From positions 9,544,894-9,608,893 of the forward strand of contig NC_087084.1 in assembly GCF_026151205.1 (NCBI RefSeq): a stretch of DNA of 64,000 nucleotides, written 5' to 3'. Position numbers and translations under genes: made by a program. Positions 13,901-23,296 of this stretch are shown piece by piece (the first letter of the stretch is position 1; every line of letters starts with the position of its first letter). The notes under the pieces are model-generated. The model did no database searches. It saw nothing but the letters and a program-made list of their open reading frames with translations, and was not told the DNA's origin. The DNA comes from Bolinopsis microptera (lineage: Eukaryota > Ctenophora > Tentaculata > Lobata > Bolinopsidae).

Positions 13901-16568
13901 AGTACGACTTACTACCACCACTGGTTCGAGGAATTTGTCAAATCGAAAAATATTAGAGTTTATTTTTTTCAAATGAAGGTTCATTTTTGCATTTATTTGA
14001 TAGTTTGGATAGTCGGATCGAGCTAAATTTTATTAAATTGTGTTTGGCCATTCGAATTACGTTTGTCCTGAAAAGATTAGAGTTGTAGCTTCTCAGATGG
14101 CCGAGATAAGAAGCATAACGAGTTTATTCATTACGTGTGATCAGGTGATTGGCTTACCTGATCACGTGAAAAGATCACCCCGTTAACCACCCCGATAAAT
14201 ATTATGGGAAATGGGAATCGTTAAGGCTGCCCAATTAAGGTGTCACAGTGTCACATAATCATTAATCACCCAGTCAATTTTGTTAACGAGATACACAAAA
14301 TGCTTGATAACTTCGTCATTTCTAATCCGTTTCACGTCATTTTTTCAGATCAGATGCAACATATAATAATCTACCGTCTCTGAAATAATCAGGCGTCCAG
14401 CATGTTCAGAGAGATCAATATAGGTGTTTTAATTTTGAATGGGCGTGGTCTAAAATATTCGAATTTTCAAATTTTGACGACGGAATCCTCGAACCAGAAG
14501 GTACAGTATGCTATCCGCAAAGCAACAGCTCTCAAATATATAACACGGCGGAGCTATTAAGGCCAACGCATGTCCAGTGACTTTTGGCCCACCCTGTACA
14601 TTAATTTACATAATATTTAAGTTACATAATATTATATAATAATAATAGTAACTAAAAATGTATACATCGCTTTATAGCCAAAAAGAATTAAAAATCCAAA
14701 GATCTAGTTCAAGTCATCTAAAGCAACTCATGAACATGTACATAAGAACTTAGGATTTCATGAAGTATGGTTTTTATAAGAAAAATATTATATGATACTT
14801 GTATGAATACTTTTATGAATACATATAATATACATAATATATACATTAACATATAGCCATATTCAATTACATCTGACAAGACTTTACCGGCAAAGCAGGT
14901 TTTTGATGTTCTCAATAATTTCTAATCCCTTATTTGACTTTAAAACTATATTTTTATTGATTTTACGAAGAGTGCTATTAAATAGATTACACAGGATTAG
15001 GAATTACACAGGATTAAAATTAAATTATAGACCCACTATCGTGAACCGTCATAATTGTACACAATTGGACAAACAAGCCATCCAAGTTGGTTTGAAATCC
15101 AAGTTGGTTTGAAATCAGAGCCATGGTTTGCCTTACGTAGGAATAATTCAGCAAATTGATAGTAAGGTTTCGCACATTTGTGAAAGTATTATGTGATCCG
15201 CCCTCGGGTCAACCCTTTTAGGAAAGCTCTTGTGTCTACCACCCTTGTTTCTTCTGTCCGTGCGCGGCAAAAAAGTGCGATTATTGTTTGAGTAACAAGT
15301 GCGATGATGGTGTGATTATCCTGTATGATGATGTTATGCACAATTAATGAAAACGTCATGACGTGATGAAATGAAAGTTGAGTTGAATACAACATAAAAT
15401 AAAACAATAAACTAACAATTTCACATCTTCAGAGGGGGCATGCAACAGATCACCCAGATCCTTATTTCATAGCAATGATAAAGAAACTAACTAAAATCTC
15501 ACAGGCATCTCAATGCAAAGCTAATTACTCATTGTATGACTAATAAGATAATTGATAACGCATGATAAATTGGAGGATTGCTTCATGCTTCATGATCAAC
15601 AAGGTCATCAAATGCAAATACAAATCACACGATTCATGGAAAACACACATTACAAGGAAATTTTCACATATTATTTCACACTTGCTTGAAGAACAACAAA
15701 ACAGGAAACTCGTATCTGTGGTAACACTCACCAGCACTGGTTGATTATAGGATTTAGAAAATAATGACTAGGTGACTCGGTTTTCACAGGGACACGCAGT
15801 TGGAGATATATTGGGTCCCCGATAACGTCCTCTTCGGAACAGCGTGGTTCGTTTGGGCATCGCCCGCCGCATTCGTTAGATGCGCGGCATCTATACCGTC
15901 CTGTGTAGGGTGAGATGATATTGTTGGGAAATATGTATAGTATATTATTATATTATGGTTTTGGAGGGACTTTTATTGGTGTTGAGAAATGATTACCAAT
16001 CCTATGTATAATTGCGAGTGTGCCCTTGTAAATCATTAACTAATTTAGACCAGAGGATCATTATAACAGTTTGTGTTTATTAATTACAAAATATATTCAG
16101 AGACAAAAAATATACTCGTGAGCATTTTTTAACAAATTTTTAATTTTAAATTATCATCAATAATAAACGCTTTTTTGTTGACTATTTTCTCGAGATTAGT
16201 ACACACCTGTGTCCTTTTTGTTGAAATATTTAATGTAGAGATGTCCGAGAACATGTGACTGGATATAACGCGAACTATCTAGCAGTCCTGAAAGTTAAAT
16301 ACAGATTATTTCGATCAAATACTTAAGGCATATAAATCTGATATAGCAGTAAACGAGTCTTAGATTTTTTAAACCCGACAAACAAAAAATGACAAATGAA
16401 TGATTAAAAAAAACGATTAAAAAATCCTTAAAATGGTACCTAGGTCGGATAAAGAGTTCCATCTCTGAGTCTCACTGTTGTATTTCTCCCACACAAAGGT
16501 TGGTTGTGGTGAACCTAAGATAGTGCACGCTACCACTGCTGTTCTGTTGTACACGAACTCTGTCGGGA
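1911..16568 (-). CDS. Multi-exon gene for an Ig-like domain protein (partial model, seven exons)
   Basis: Seven minus-strand exons join with matching phases and GT-AG borders: 16568-16440, 15900-15732, 9799-9634, 9026-8960, 3046-2938, 2494-2380 and 2032-1911. The first two make a clear Ig-like fold: AVVACTILGSPQPTFVWEK carries the B-strand Cys and C-strand Trp, and the join gives DLGRYRCRASNECGG, the classic D-x-G-x-Y-x-C motif. A Cys-rich linker follows. Later exons carry weaker Ig-like pieces (LEDYEATSGICIAEIEG; WKCKFNGEDI). No signal peptide, membrane segment, start or stop was found, so both ends are missing. A cell-surface or secreted recognition role is inferred from the Ig motifs only. 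Exons at 23.3-24.55 kb encode a similar module and may belong to the same transcription unit. The intron between 3047 and 8959 is filled largely by a minisatellite. Exons are well supported; their grouping into one gene is an inference. Confidence 0.6.
3061..5926. repeat. 41-bp minisatellite, about 70 copies
   Basis: A near-perfect tandem array of a 41-bp unit lies inside an intron of the Ig-like gene. Two main variants differ in the middle (ACTGTAGTT versus ACAGTTGTT), with a rare ACAGTAGTT form, and are interleaved. At least three units lack CTTA after TTTA. Every intact unit contains TTAGGG. Very low divergence between copies indicates recent expansion or homogenisation. Confidence 0.95.
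5930..7975. other. Intronic or intergenic AT-rich DNA, no gene seen
   Basis: AT-rich sequence between the minisatellite and the next inverted-repeat element. It contains short simple repeats (ATTATATTAT, GTGTGTGTG near 7530 and 7910) and a few CACGTG motifs near 6408-6470. The short open frames here show no splice context or recognisable motif. Confidence 0.4.
7981..8577. mobile_element. Inverted-repeat (MITE-like) element with GGGGGCCGGGGG ends
   Basis: The left end reads AGGGGGCCGGGGG then GTCTTCATCAAAATTCTC. The right end is the reverse complement, ending GGCCCCCT. The inverted similarity continues inward for well over 150 bp (GATAGAGGGGAGTGATATCT, AGTCTAAAAATCT), so the unit can fold into a long hairpin. 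No transposase is encoded. The target-site duplication is not clear. Confidence 0.75.
9838..10060. repeat. Two-copy tandem duplication of about 110 bp
   Basis: The block TCTGATTGGGTCACGTGATT ... GTAGTCAGTCAAGTGGATAC occurs twice in a row with few differences. It lies upstream, on the gene's strand, of the 9799-9634 exon, in an intron of the Ig-like gene. Confidence 0.8.
10181..10224. repeat. Perfect 44-bp palindrome
   Basis: ATAACTCCTTTTGTATATTT followed by its exact reverse complement, with no loop. It can form a cruciform and could be the remnant of a fold-back element. Confidence 0.85.
10225..12179. other. AT-rich DNA, no gene seen
   Basis: Intronic DNA of the Ig-like gene model. Around 10725-10835 GACGTCA/GACGTCG and GGTCAT motifs are clustered. 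Short open frames (for example 11576-11836) have no homologous motif or splice context. Confidence 0.4.
12180..12333. repeat. Inverted repeat with arms of about 65 bp
   Basis: GGTAAATTTCTATTGATCCC, GTTTGATG and AGTTTTAATACTTTCGACAC are followed, after an AT-only loop near 12248-12270, by their near-perfect reverse complement. This is a small snap-back element without coding capacity. Confidence 0.85.
13821..14596. mobile_element. Mariner-type MITE, 776 bp, flanked by TA
   Basis: The ends are inverted repeats of at least 36 bp with a few mismatches: CAGGGTGGGCCAAACGTTAC at the left, and at the right, read inward, CAGGGTGGGCCAAAAGTCAC. Both are followed by TGGACAT. TA dinucleotides flank both ends (13819-13820 and 14597-14598), as expected for Tc1/mariner insertions. 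No transposase frame is present, so it is non-autonomous. It lies within an intron of the Ig-like gene model. Confidence 0.85.
14640..14830 (-). mobile_element. 3' tail fragment of the jockey/CR1-type LINE
   Basis: Strongly similar to the 3' untranslated end of the LINE at 20.8-22.5 kb: CATCGCTTTATAGCC, CTAAAGC(A/G)ACTCATGA, AACATGTACATAAGAACTTA and TGATACTT occur in the same order and orientation. No coding part remains, the usual product of 5' truncation. Confidence 0.8.
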
Positions 16569-16847
16569 CTGAAATATTCCGGCTGTTAATAATAATAGTA
16601 GATTTAAACTACTGTGTCACTGTTTATATTAGGATTTAGGATACAACGTTTTTTCGACAGTGTTTAATGTAACTATCCCAGAAAGGTAGTAAGTACTACT
16701 ACTAAGAAAGAACTGGGCAGTAATGCTTGAAAAGATATCGGTAATACTAATGCTTGATATGAAACTAAAGATCTTTAACCAATGACTCAGTCTTATGTCT
16801 ACAAGTCTGTCTAGGAGCATGTTTAGGATGCTAGAAAAGTAAATCAT

Positions 16848-16851
<4 letters not shown>

Positions 16852-16927
<76 letters not shown>
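16852..16927. repeat. Homopolymer run of 76 G
   Basis: An uninterrupted run of 76 G on the plus strand. Downstream, at 17058-17079, is a run of 22 C, so the ~130 bp between them is bracketed by inverted homopolymers and contains several CTTAGTAC motifs. Such a tract could form G-quadruplexes. Its exact length may be affected by sequencing or assembly. Confidence 0.8.
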
Positions 16928-16928
<1 letters not shown>

Positions 16929-17057
16929 CATGCACTTAGTACTGGACGTGACGTTGGGGTGGTGGGTACTAAGTGGTACTCCATTTTACCTCAAATCTAA
17001 ATTTTGGGAATGAGTTTTTAGGTTAACAAAATTTAGTACCTGAACTTAGTACCTGAT

Positions 17058-17079
17058 CCCCCCCCCCCCCCCCCCCCCC
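17058..17079. repeat. Homopolymer run of 22 C
   Basis: Follows AACTTAGTACCTGAT and is the inverted partner of the upstream G run. A shorter C run (14) lies at 19250-19263. Confidence 0.8.
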
Positions 17080-17806
17080 GAATTTTATTGTAGAATCCAC
17101 GTACGTAGGAAGACACGTCAATTAATGTTCAGCTCGGCGCCAACCTCGATTTAGTTCGACCTTTTCTCTGGCCAGGAAAATTTCATGGCAGGGATCAGAA
17201 GACAGAAACCTAACAGCACGCTGCCTCGTGGATCTGGGACTTTGAGAAAAAAGCGTACAGAGGTCTAATAATGAATGCTTAAAATCGAATAAATCAGTAA
17301 TGCCATTGTTCCAAGAATTGCGGCTGCTTTACTTATGGGACGATTCAGATAATGGAAGTCTTTAAAGAATTAATCAAAGATTTACTAGCGTAAGTTACAC
17401 AAAAGGCCCGATCGTAAAACCGTTAATTTTCAAAACATAACCAAATTAAACGTCTGCGTTTTATCTCTTGGACAATTAATTCAAAATTATCCTTGAGAGA
17501 TTTATAAATTTCCAAATCTACTTCGCCTACCAATTATTAACCAAATTTTGCGAAACTGAAAAATTGTTCTCATCGTATTAAAAAGCATTAAAAAGCATTA
17601 AAAAGCATCAAAAAGCAATAGCGAACAACAGAAGTTGATATATCCAAATCTTTCAAACGTCTAGTTTTACTCGAATATTCTACCGGTTTGAAGTTAAATG
17701 ACTATTGCATTGTTACAGTTTTTTGTTTATACCGCATCAAGTTGGAGGGTGAGACAATGAGTGAGGGGACACACCCTCTAGCAAGTGGTACATTAAAAGG
17801 TTGGCA

Positions 17807-18769
17807 ACTTGGTCGTTTAGCTCCGGACAGTCTATTCAACGTCTATGAAACGTCCATGCAACAACAAAAGAACCGTCTATGCAACGTCTATGCAACGTCC
17901 CTGCACAATGAACACTCTATGCACACTCCCTGCACGGTCAGTCTATGCAACGTCTATGCAACGTCTATGCAACGTCTATGCAACGTCCCTGCACAGTACC
18001 ATATGAACACCGGCTACTAGCCGGCTACTAGCCGGCTACTAGCCGGCTAGTAGCCACTTTTGTAATAACAGCTCCTCAACTTCACATTACCAACCGGCTA
18101 CTAACCGGCACTTGAAAAGTGGTCACTAGCCGGCTACTAACCTGCTACTAACCTGCTAGTAACCACCAAGTGGCTACTAACCGGCTACTAATAGGTCTGC
18201 TTTAGAGCCGGCTAGTGACCGGTTAGTAGCCGGTTAGTAGCCACTTGGTGGTTACTAGCCGGTTAGTAGCCGGTTAGTAGCCGGCTAGTGACCGCTTTTC
18301 AAGTGCCGGCTAGTGACCGCTTTTCAAGTGCCGGCTAGTAGCCGGTTTAGAACCGGCTACTAATAGGTCTGCTTTAGAGCTCGGCTAATAGCCGGCTAGT
18401 GACCGCTTAGTAGCCGGTTAGTAGCCACTTTGTGGTCACTAGCCGGCTAGTAGCCGGTTAGTAGCCGGCTAGTGACCACTTTTCAAGTGCCGGTTAGTAG
18501 CCGGTTGTTAATGTGAAGTTGAGGAGCTGTTATTACAAAAGTGGCTACTAGCCGGCTAGTAGCCGGCTAGTAGCCGGTGTTCATATGGTACTGTGCAGGG
18601 ACGTTGCATAGACGTTGCATAGACGTTGCATAGACTGACCGTGCAGGGAGTGTGCATAGAGTGTTCATTGTGCAGGGACGTTGCATAGACGTTGCATAGA
18701 CGGTTCTTTTGTTGTTGCACGGACGTTGCATAGACGTTGCATAGACTGTCCGGAGCTAAACGACCAACT
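17807..18769. repeat. Large fold-back of 11-bp modules, about 960 bp
   Basis: A long inverted repeat centred near 18285. The outer part of each arm begins AACTTGGTCGTTTAGCTCCG and then has runs of an 11-mer CTATGCAACGT (GCATAGACGTT on the other arm). The inner part has runs of an 11-mer CCGGCTACTAG (CCGGCTAGTAG). The order of unique islands (AGCTCCTCAACTTCACATTA, CACTTTTGTAATAACAG) is mirrored on both sides. The 110-codon open frame in the left arm is a by-product. No transposase is seen. Confidence 0.9.
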
Positions 18770-19608
18770 TCCCAAAAGGTTTATCTAGACAATAATTAAA
18801 TTCAACATTTAAATTAATGATAACCATTACATCATGAATTATCTTAGAAGGTTAGTGATATTGTTTGGTATAATTGTTTTAATACAATAAGTGAGATCAC
18901 GAGATCTGAAGTTTAGTGCCATGCCCTGATTGTAAGTTGCAATAATGATAAATAGTTTTAAGGGCTAGCTACGCCCAGATCTAGGTTGACATCAAATTGC
19001 TTCTAGAATAGCTACGCCCAGATGCAGATCTAGGATGACATAATTCATCATTCATCATTGCTTCTACGAGATGACGTACTTTCCAATCTGTAAGTTTGAG
19101 CAAGTGTTTGACCAGTGAGCCCCATGAGGCATATCCCTTTTAAATACAACTAATTAGACTTAGAGCTACGTAAAACATAAGCTACCTAGAAGATGGCACG
19201 TAGCCAGAAGCGACAATTAAATGCCAAAGATTACACAATCTAATGTCCGCCCCCCCCCCCCCCTCGATCAGAGACTAAACTGACACGGTCCCACGAGGTT
19301 AGCAACACATGTGTCTGAGACTTATATTTCACACGCTCTCTGCTCTTACCAGTAGTTCCCTCAGTACAATTTGCAATAGTTTTGCAACATTAGCTGTTAT
19401 CCTGCGCTTTAGTTTGAAGTTGTTTCATAGTTAGTGTATATTAGTTTTAGTGTTTAAGTTATTGCCATTTAATATGGCAATAGTATGGCAATATGTTTTA
19501 CCGATCTTCCTTGTAGAATTTTCAGATCTTTAGGATGTTTATTGTTAACTGCTTCAGATTTGTGTAAAGTTCGATAATAATAATAATTCACAGTTAGATT
19601 TGGAAGAT

Positions 19609-20710
19609 ATGAGGGTTGTTTTAGGGGTGGTGCTGTGTTTGGTAGTTGTTTGTTGTGGTAAGACAAATAAGAAGGTGGAGAGGCTGTGTAATAAGAACCG
19701 AGGAACGATGGAAACTAGCTGCGTTCTTAAGGGTAGGTCACACTTAATAAATAATAAGGTTAGAAGATAGGTCACTAAATATTAAGGTTAGAAGATAGGT
19801 CACTAAATATTAAGGTTAGAAGATAGGTCACTAAATATTAAGGTTAGAAGATAGGTCACTAAATATTAAGGTTAGAAGATAGGTCACTAAATATTAAGGT
19901 TAGAAGATAGGTCACTAAATATTAAGGTTAGAAATTAGAATATAAGTCAGCCACAATAGTCCGGCAAGTCAAAGAAAAGCTATACATAACACAAAAAGCT
20001 TTATTGTAAACTAGAAAACCTCATTGTAAATCAGGTTTCATATTATGTACAATTAATGATCGAATGTAAGGAATTTATAGGCTGGTTAAGTGGTTTATGG
20101 CTATTATTCTTATTAATGTATCATGAAAACAAATGACATAATACATTCTTGAATAGCATATTACATTATAAAACATAATCAGAGTTAAACTGGATAATCG
20201 ATGGTCACTGCCCACAGGCCCAACTTTCTATGAAGTTTTAACAAATTCCCTCAAGTTGTAATATCCCTTTCGAGCAACTTGCAACTTGGTAAATCGTGTC
20301 GTTCTTTGTCGGTATTTAATAACTGTTATACTGTATATTTATTGCGCTGTTTACAAAGATCAGTAAATATCTCCACCTTCAATGTACAATATACAATGTA
20401 CAACCCTGAAGTTAACCCCTCCCCAACCCAGGTTACCAACCACCATTAGAAATATCCTGCCACTTCAACCTGCAAACGCCAACCTAAGGGCAAGAAACAG
20501 TACAAAAAGAAGAAATGCTCAGCAGCAGCTGACTATATCCTGAAGAACTGTCCGGAGCTGCAGTGTGGCACTACCACTACCACTCCCACTCCCACAACAT
20601 ATCCTTGTATGGGAGGGGGCGGGTGGGGGACCTCCTCCTCACCCTCAGGGTCCGGCCCGTGTGATTATAGCATTCCTACTACCCCGGAGGGAGGGTACTG
20701 GGAGGAGTAA
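19609..20710 (+). CDS. Small secreted Cys-rich protein, two-exon model with a disturbed frame
   Basis: Exon 1 (19609-19732) starts with a clear signal peptide, MRVVLGVVLCLVVVCCG, continues KTNKKVERLCNKNRGTMETS and ends at a GTAGGT donor in phase 1. A good acceptor (CCCCAACCCAG) at 20431 opens exon 2 in phase, giving GYQPPLEISCHFNLQTPT and a stop at 20485. An overlapping frame open from 20450 to 20710 looks coding: KGKKQYKKKKCSAAADYILK, then NCPELQCG and a Thr/Pro-rich then Gly/Ser-rich tail ending WEE. The two halves fit one Cys-rich secreted protein broken by one extra base near 20485. This could be a real lesion, an assembly slip, or a missing exon. The protein family is not recognised. Confidence 0.5.
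19757..19935. repeat. 28-bp minisatellite, six to seven copies
   Basis: Near-identical tandem copies of a unit GATAGGTCACTAAATATTAA followed by GGTTAGAA. The array starts just after the donor site of the secreted-protein gene's first exon, whose border (GGTAGGTCAC) resembles the unit's GATAGGTCAC, so the array may have grown from the splice border. Confidence 0.9.
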
Positions 20711-20789
20711 ACTACTAGTTTGGGAGGAGTAAACTACACGTTTGGTAGAGTCGGATTTTAAACCTGTTGATTAAGTTATAATAATAATA

Positions 20790-22548
20790 ATAATAATAAG
20801 TAGGAATTTATACATCGCTTTATAGCCATAAAGAACTCAAAACCCAAAGATTCAGTTCAAACCATCTAAAGCGACTCATGAGTAACATGTACATAAGAAC
20901 TTATTTGTATGAAGTATGGATTTTATGAGAAAGGTAATACATGATACTTATACAAATACGTTTTCAAAGAGATGAGTTTTTAGTTTCTTTTTAAATAAGA
21001 CGATATCGGTTAGTGTTCTCAATTGATAAGGAAGCTTATTCCAAACAGAGGGTCCGCAGTAGCTGAAACTTCTCTCGGTTTTACTATAGTTTGAAATAGG
21101 AGGAACATTTAGGAGGAAATAGTCTTCTTCAGTTCTTAGTACACGTACAGGTTGACTTTTGATGTCAATACATTTGATGATATACTCCGGCGCTATGTTG
21201 TTAACGCATTTGAACACGGTTAGAGCAATCTTATACTCTATTCGTTGTCGTATCGGAAGAAAATGGGCTTTTTTCAGGAATGGAGTGACACTGTCCCATT
21301 TTTTGATAGCTTTCCAACCAAACAAGAATCGAACACAGGAATTTTGTACCTTCTGGAGTTTCTTTATTAGAAGATCAGGTAAACCGTATAAGAGTCCATT
21401 GCAGTAGTCTAGTTTTGAAAAGATCAAGCAGTGAATGAGCTGTCTTTTTAGATCATAGTTAAGCTTTGAGCCTATAACTCGAAGGTTTCTCAGATGGATG
21501 TTGCAGCAACTGATAATTGAATTTATTTGGTCTTCAAATGTTAGGAATTGATCAAATAGGACACCTAAACTTTTCACTGTGCGGGATGCATCCACAGGGT
21601 CAGTTGCATTTTCAAGTTGTATTGAATCGACTGGACATGAAGAGTAACTGTTCTTGGTCTGTACTACAAGAGCTTCTGTTTTGTTTTGGTTCAGTTTGAG
21701 TTTATTTTGGGTCATCCAGGTCTTAATATCTTCAAAACAATTTGTTATTCTCTCTTCGATTGTTGAGAGATCTCGAAATAGTGGGTTAAACTCAATGTAC
21801 AGTTGAGTGTCATCTGCGTACATGTGGATGTTAAATCCATGTCTCTTTGCGATCTGATTGAGCTCCTTTGTGTAAAGTATAAACAGAATTGGACCTAGAA
21901 TTGAACCTTGCGGGACTCCAATTCTAAGGAAGCATCTCTTTGATCTTGATTTATCAATAGTTACTGTGAAGGATCTGTTATTAAGGTATGATGTAAACCA
22001 TTCGAGAACAGTACCTTCAAAACCAAAGTCCTTTTTTAGTTTTTTTAGGAGCAAGTGATGATTTACAGTATCAAAAGCAGCACTGAGGTCCAAAAGGAGG
22101 AGGATAACCTTACTTTTCATGTCACTGATACAAAGAAGATCATTGTAGATGGTAAGGGTCGCAGTTTCGCAGCTATGATTTGACCTATAACCACTTTGAT
22201 GCTCAGCATGAAGATTGTGATAGTCAAGATGTTTGGTCATCTGTTTCTGGACGCTCTTTTCAATGAGTTTCGAGAGGAAAGGTAAGTTACTAATCGGTCT
22301 ATAGTTGTTGAAGCTATTGACATCTCCTTTATCATCTTTGATGGCTGGTCTGACAAGAGCACTCTTTAGGACTGACGGAAATTTTCCAGTGACAAGTGAG
22401 TCATTGATAATAAATGACACAATTGGTTTAACTTCATTAAAACACTGCATTAGAAGTTTTAGAGGGATGGGATCCTCTTCACATTCTTTTTTGTTAAGGT
22501 CAGAAAGAATCTTTTTGAGATCATTGTCGCTTATGGTTTCTACTTAAT
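20790..22548 (-). mobile_element. 5'-truncated jockey/CR1-superfamily LINE with reverse transcriptase
   Basis: One long minus-strand frame (22450-20948, open about 33 codons further upstream to a stop at 22547) encodes an RNA-directed DNA polymerase. The RT motifs appear in order: NNYRPISNLPFLSKLIEK, LLDLSAAFDTVNHHLLLKKL, GVPQGSILGPILFILYTKEL and the catalytic YADDTQLY. The usual C-terminal segment follows (SYCGPSVWNKLPYQLR ... FKKKLKTHLF). The apurinic endonuclease is missing, so the copy is 5'-truncated near 22548. The 3' end has a short untranslated region and a (TAA)n-type tail at 20780-20798. The RT frame is intact. The clade is assigned from motif style only. The copy lies between the two groups of Ig-like exons, possibly in an intron. 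Confidence 0.93.
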
Positions 22549-22549
22549 T

Positions 22550-23290
22550 TGTTTTAACATTACGAAGTTAACTATTTAAGTTATTACATTTTTAGTAGGC
22601 CTGTCTAAGGTATGGGATTTATTTTAAAAATATATTTGTGTCGTGTAAAGTTGGATTTGGATAAAATCAGTCTTCACAATAACGATATATAATTATGTAA
22701 TGTAATACATAATGATATCGTTGTGTACCGACGGGGAACGTTTGACTTTCAAATAACGTTTATAGAATGACATTTTTGAAATTTAAACTATTATATAATA
22801 TTATGACTATAATTTATAACAAGATTCCATTACAACTAACAAGGTGAACATTTTATTTCTCCTCTGTAAGTGCGATCTCGACAATTAAAAGGAAGACTTT
22901 CAACAGACGATGTATCTTTATCAGTCTGAAATTACAAAAACCAAACTTTATTAGTCTATATATATTTATCATATTAAAACCTTGTTAGTTATACCTTGTT
23001 AGTTATACGTAAGTCGTAAAAATAATGGGAGCAGTTAGTAGCAGTTAATGTAGCAGTTAGTTACCTGTTACATGTTCAAGTATAAAATATTTCTACAGAA
23101 TTCTAAAGAAGCCAAGATAAAAAAAACTTTGAGCCCATAATTTTGTAGCACTTTGACATTAATCTACATTTGTGTGATGTTAATGCCGAATGACGATAGC
23201 CGATAGGAGATAATGATTTTATTCTTTTGATCATTCAAAGTAACCCTTCATTGCGTGCGGTGATAAACATTAAACAATTATATACGTTAT
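22550..23290. other. AT-rich DNA, possible terminal exon of the Ig-like gene
   Basis: Mostly AT-rich. After an acceptor-like TAATTTCAG on the minus strand at about 22925, two frames are open for roughly 25-30 codons. One fits the phase of the exon ending at 23297 and reaches a stop at about 22857, beside an AATAAA. I could not decide whether this is a real last exon. Confidence 0.3.
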
Positions 23291-23296
23291 ACGTAC

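Noticed and set aside
14718-15112. Open frames on both strands around 14.7-15.1 kb
   Set aside because: The minus frame overlaps the LINE tail, the plus frame is AT-rich, and neither shows domain motifs.
16629-16931. 100-codon open frame starting with a long proline run
   Set aside because: The proline run is only the complement of the 76-G homopolymer and the rest has no coding features.
17688-18020. 110-codon plus-strand frame
   Set aside because: It runs through the CTATGCAACGT modules of the fold-back element; the peptide (NVYATSMQ repeats) is a by-product of the 11-bp unit.
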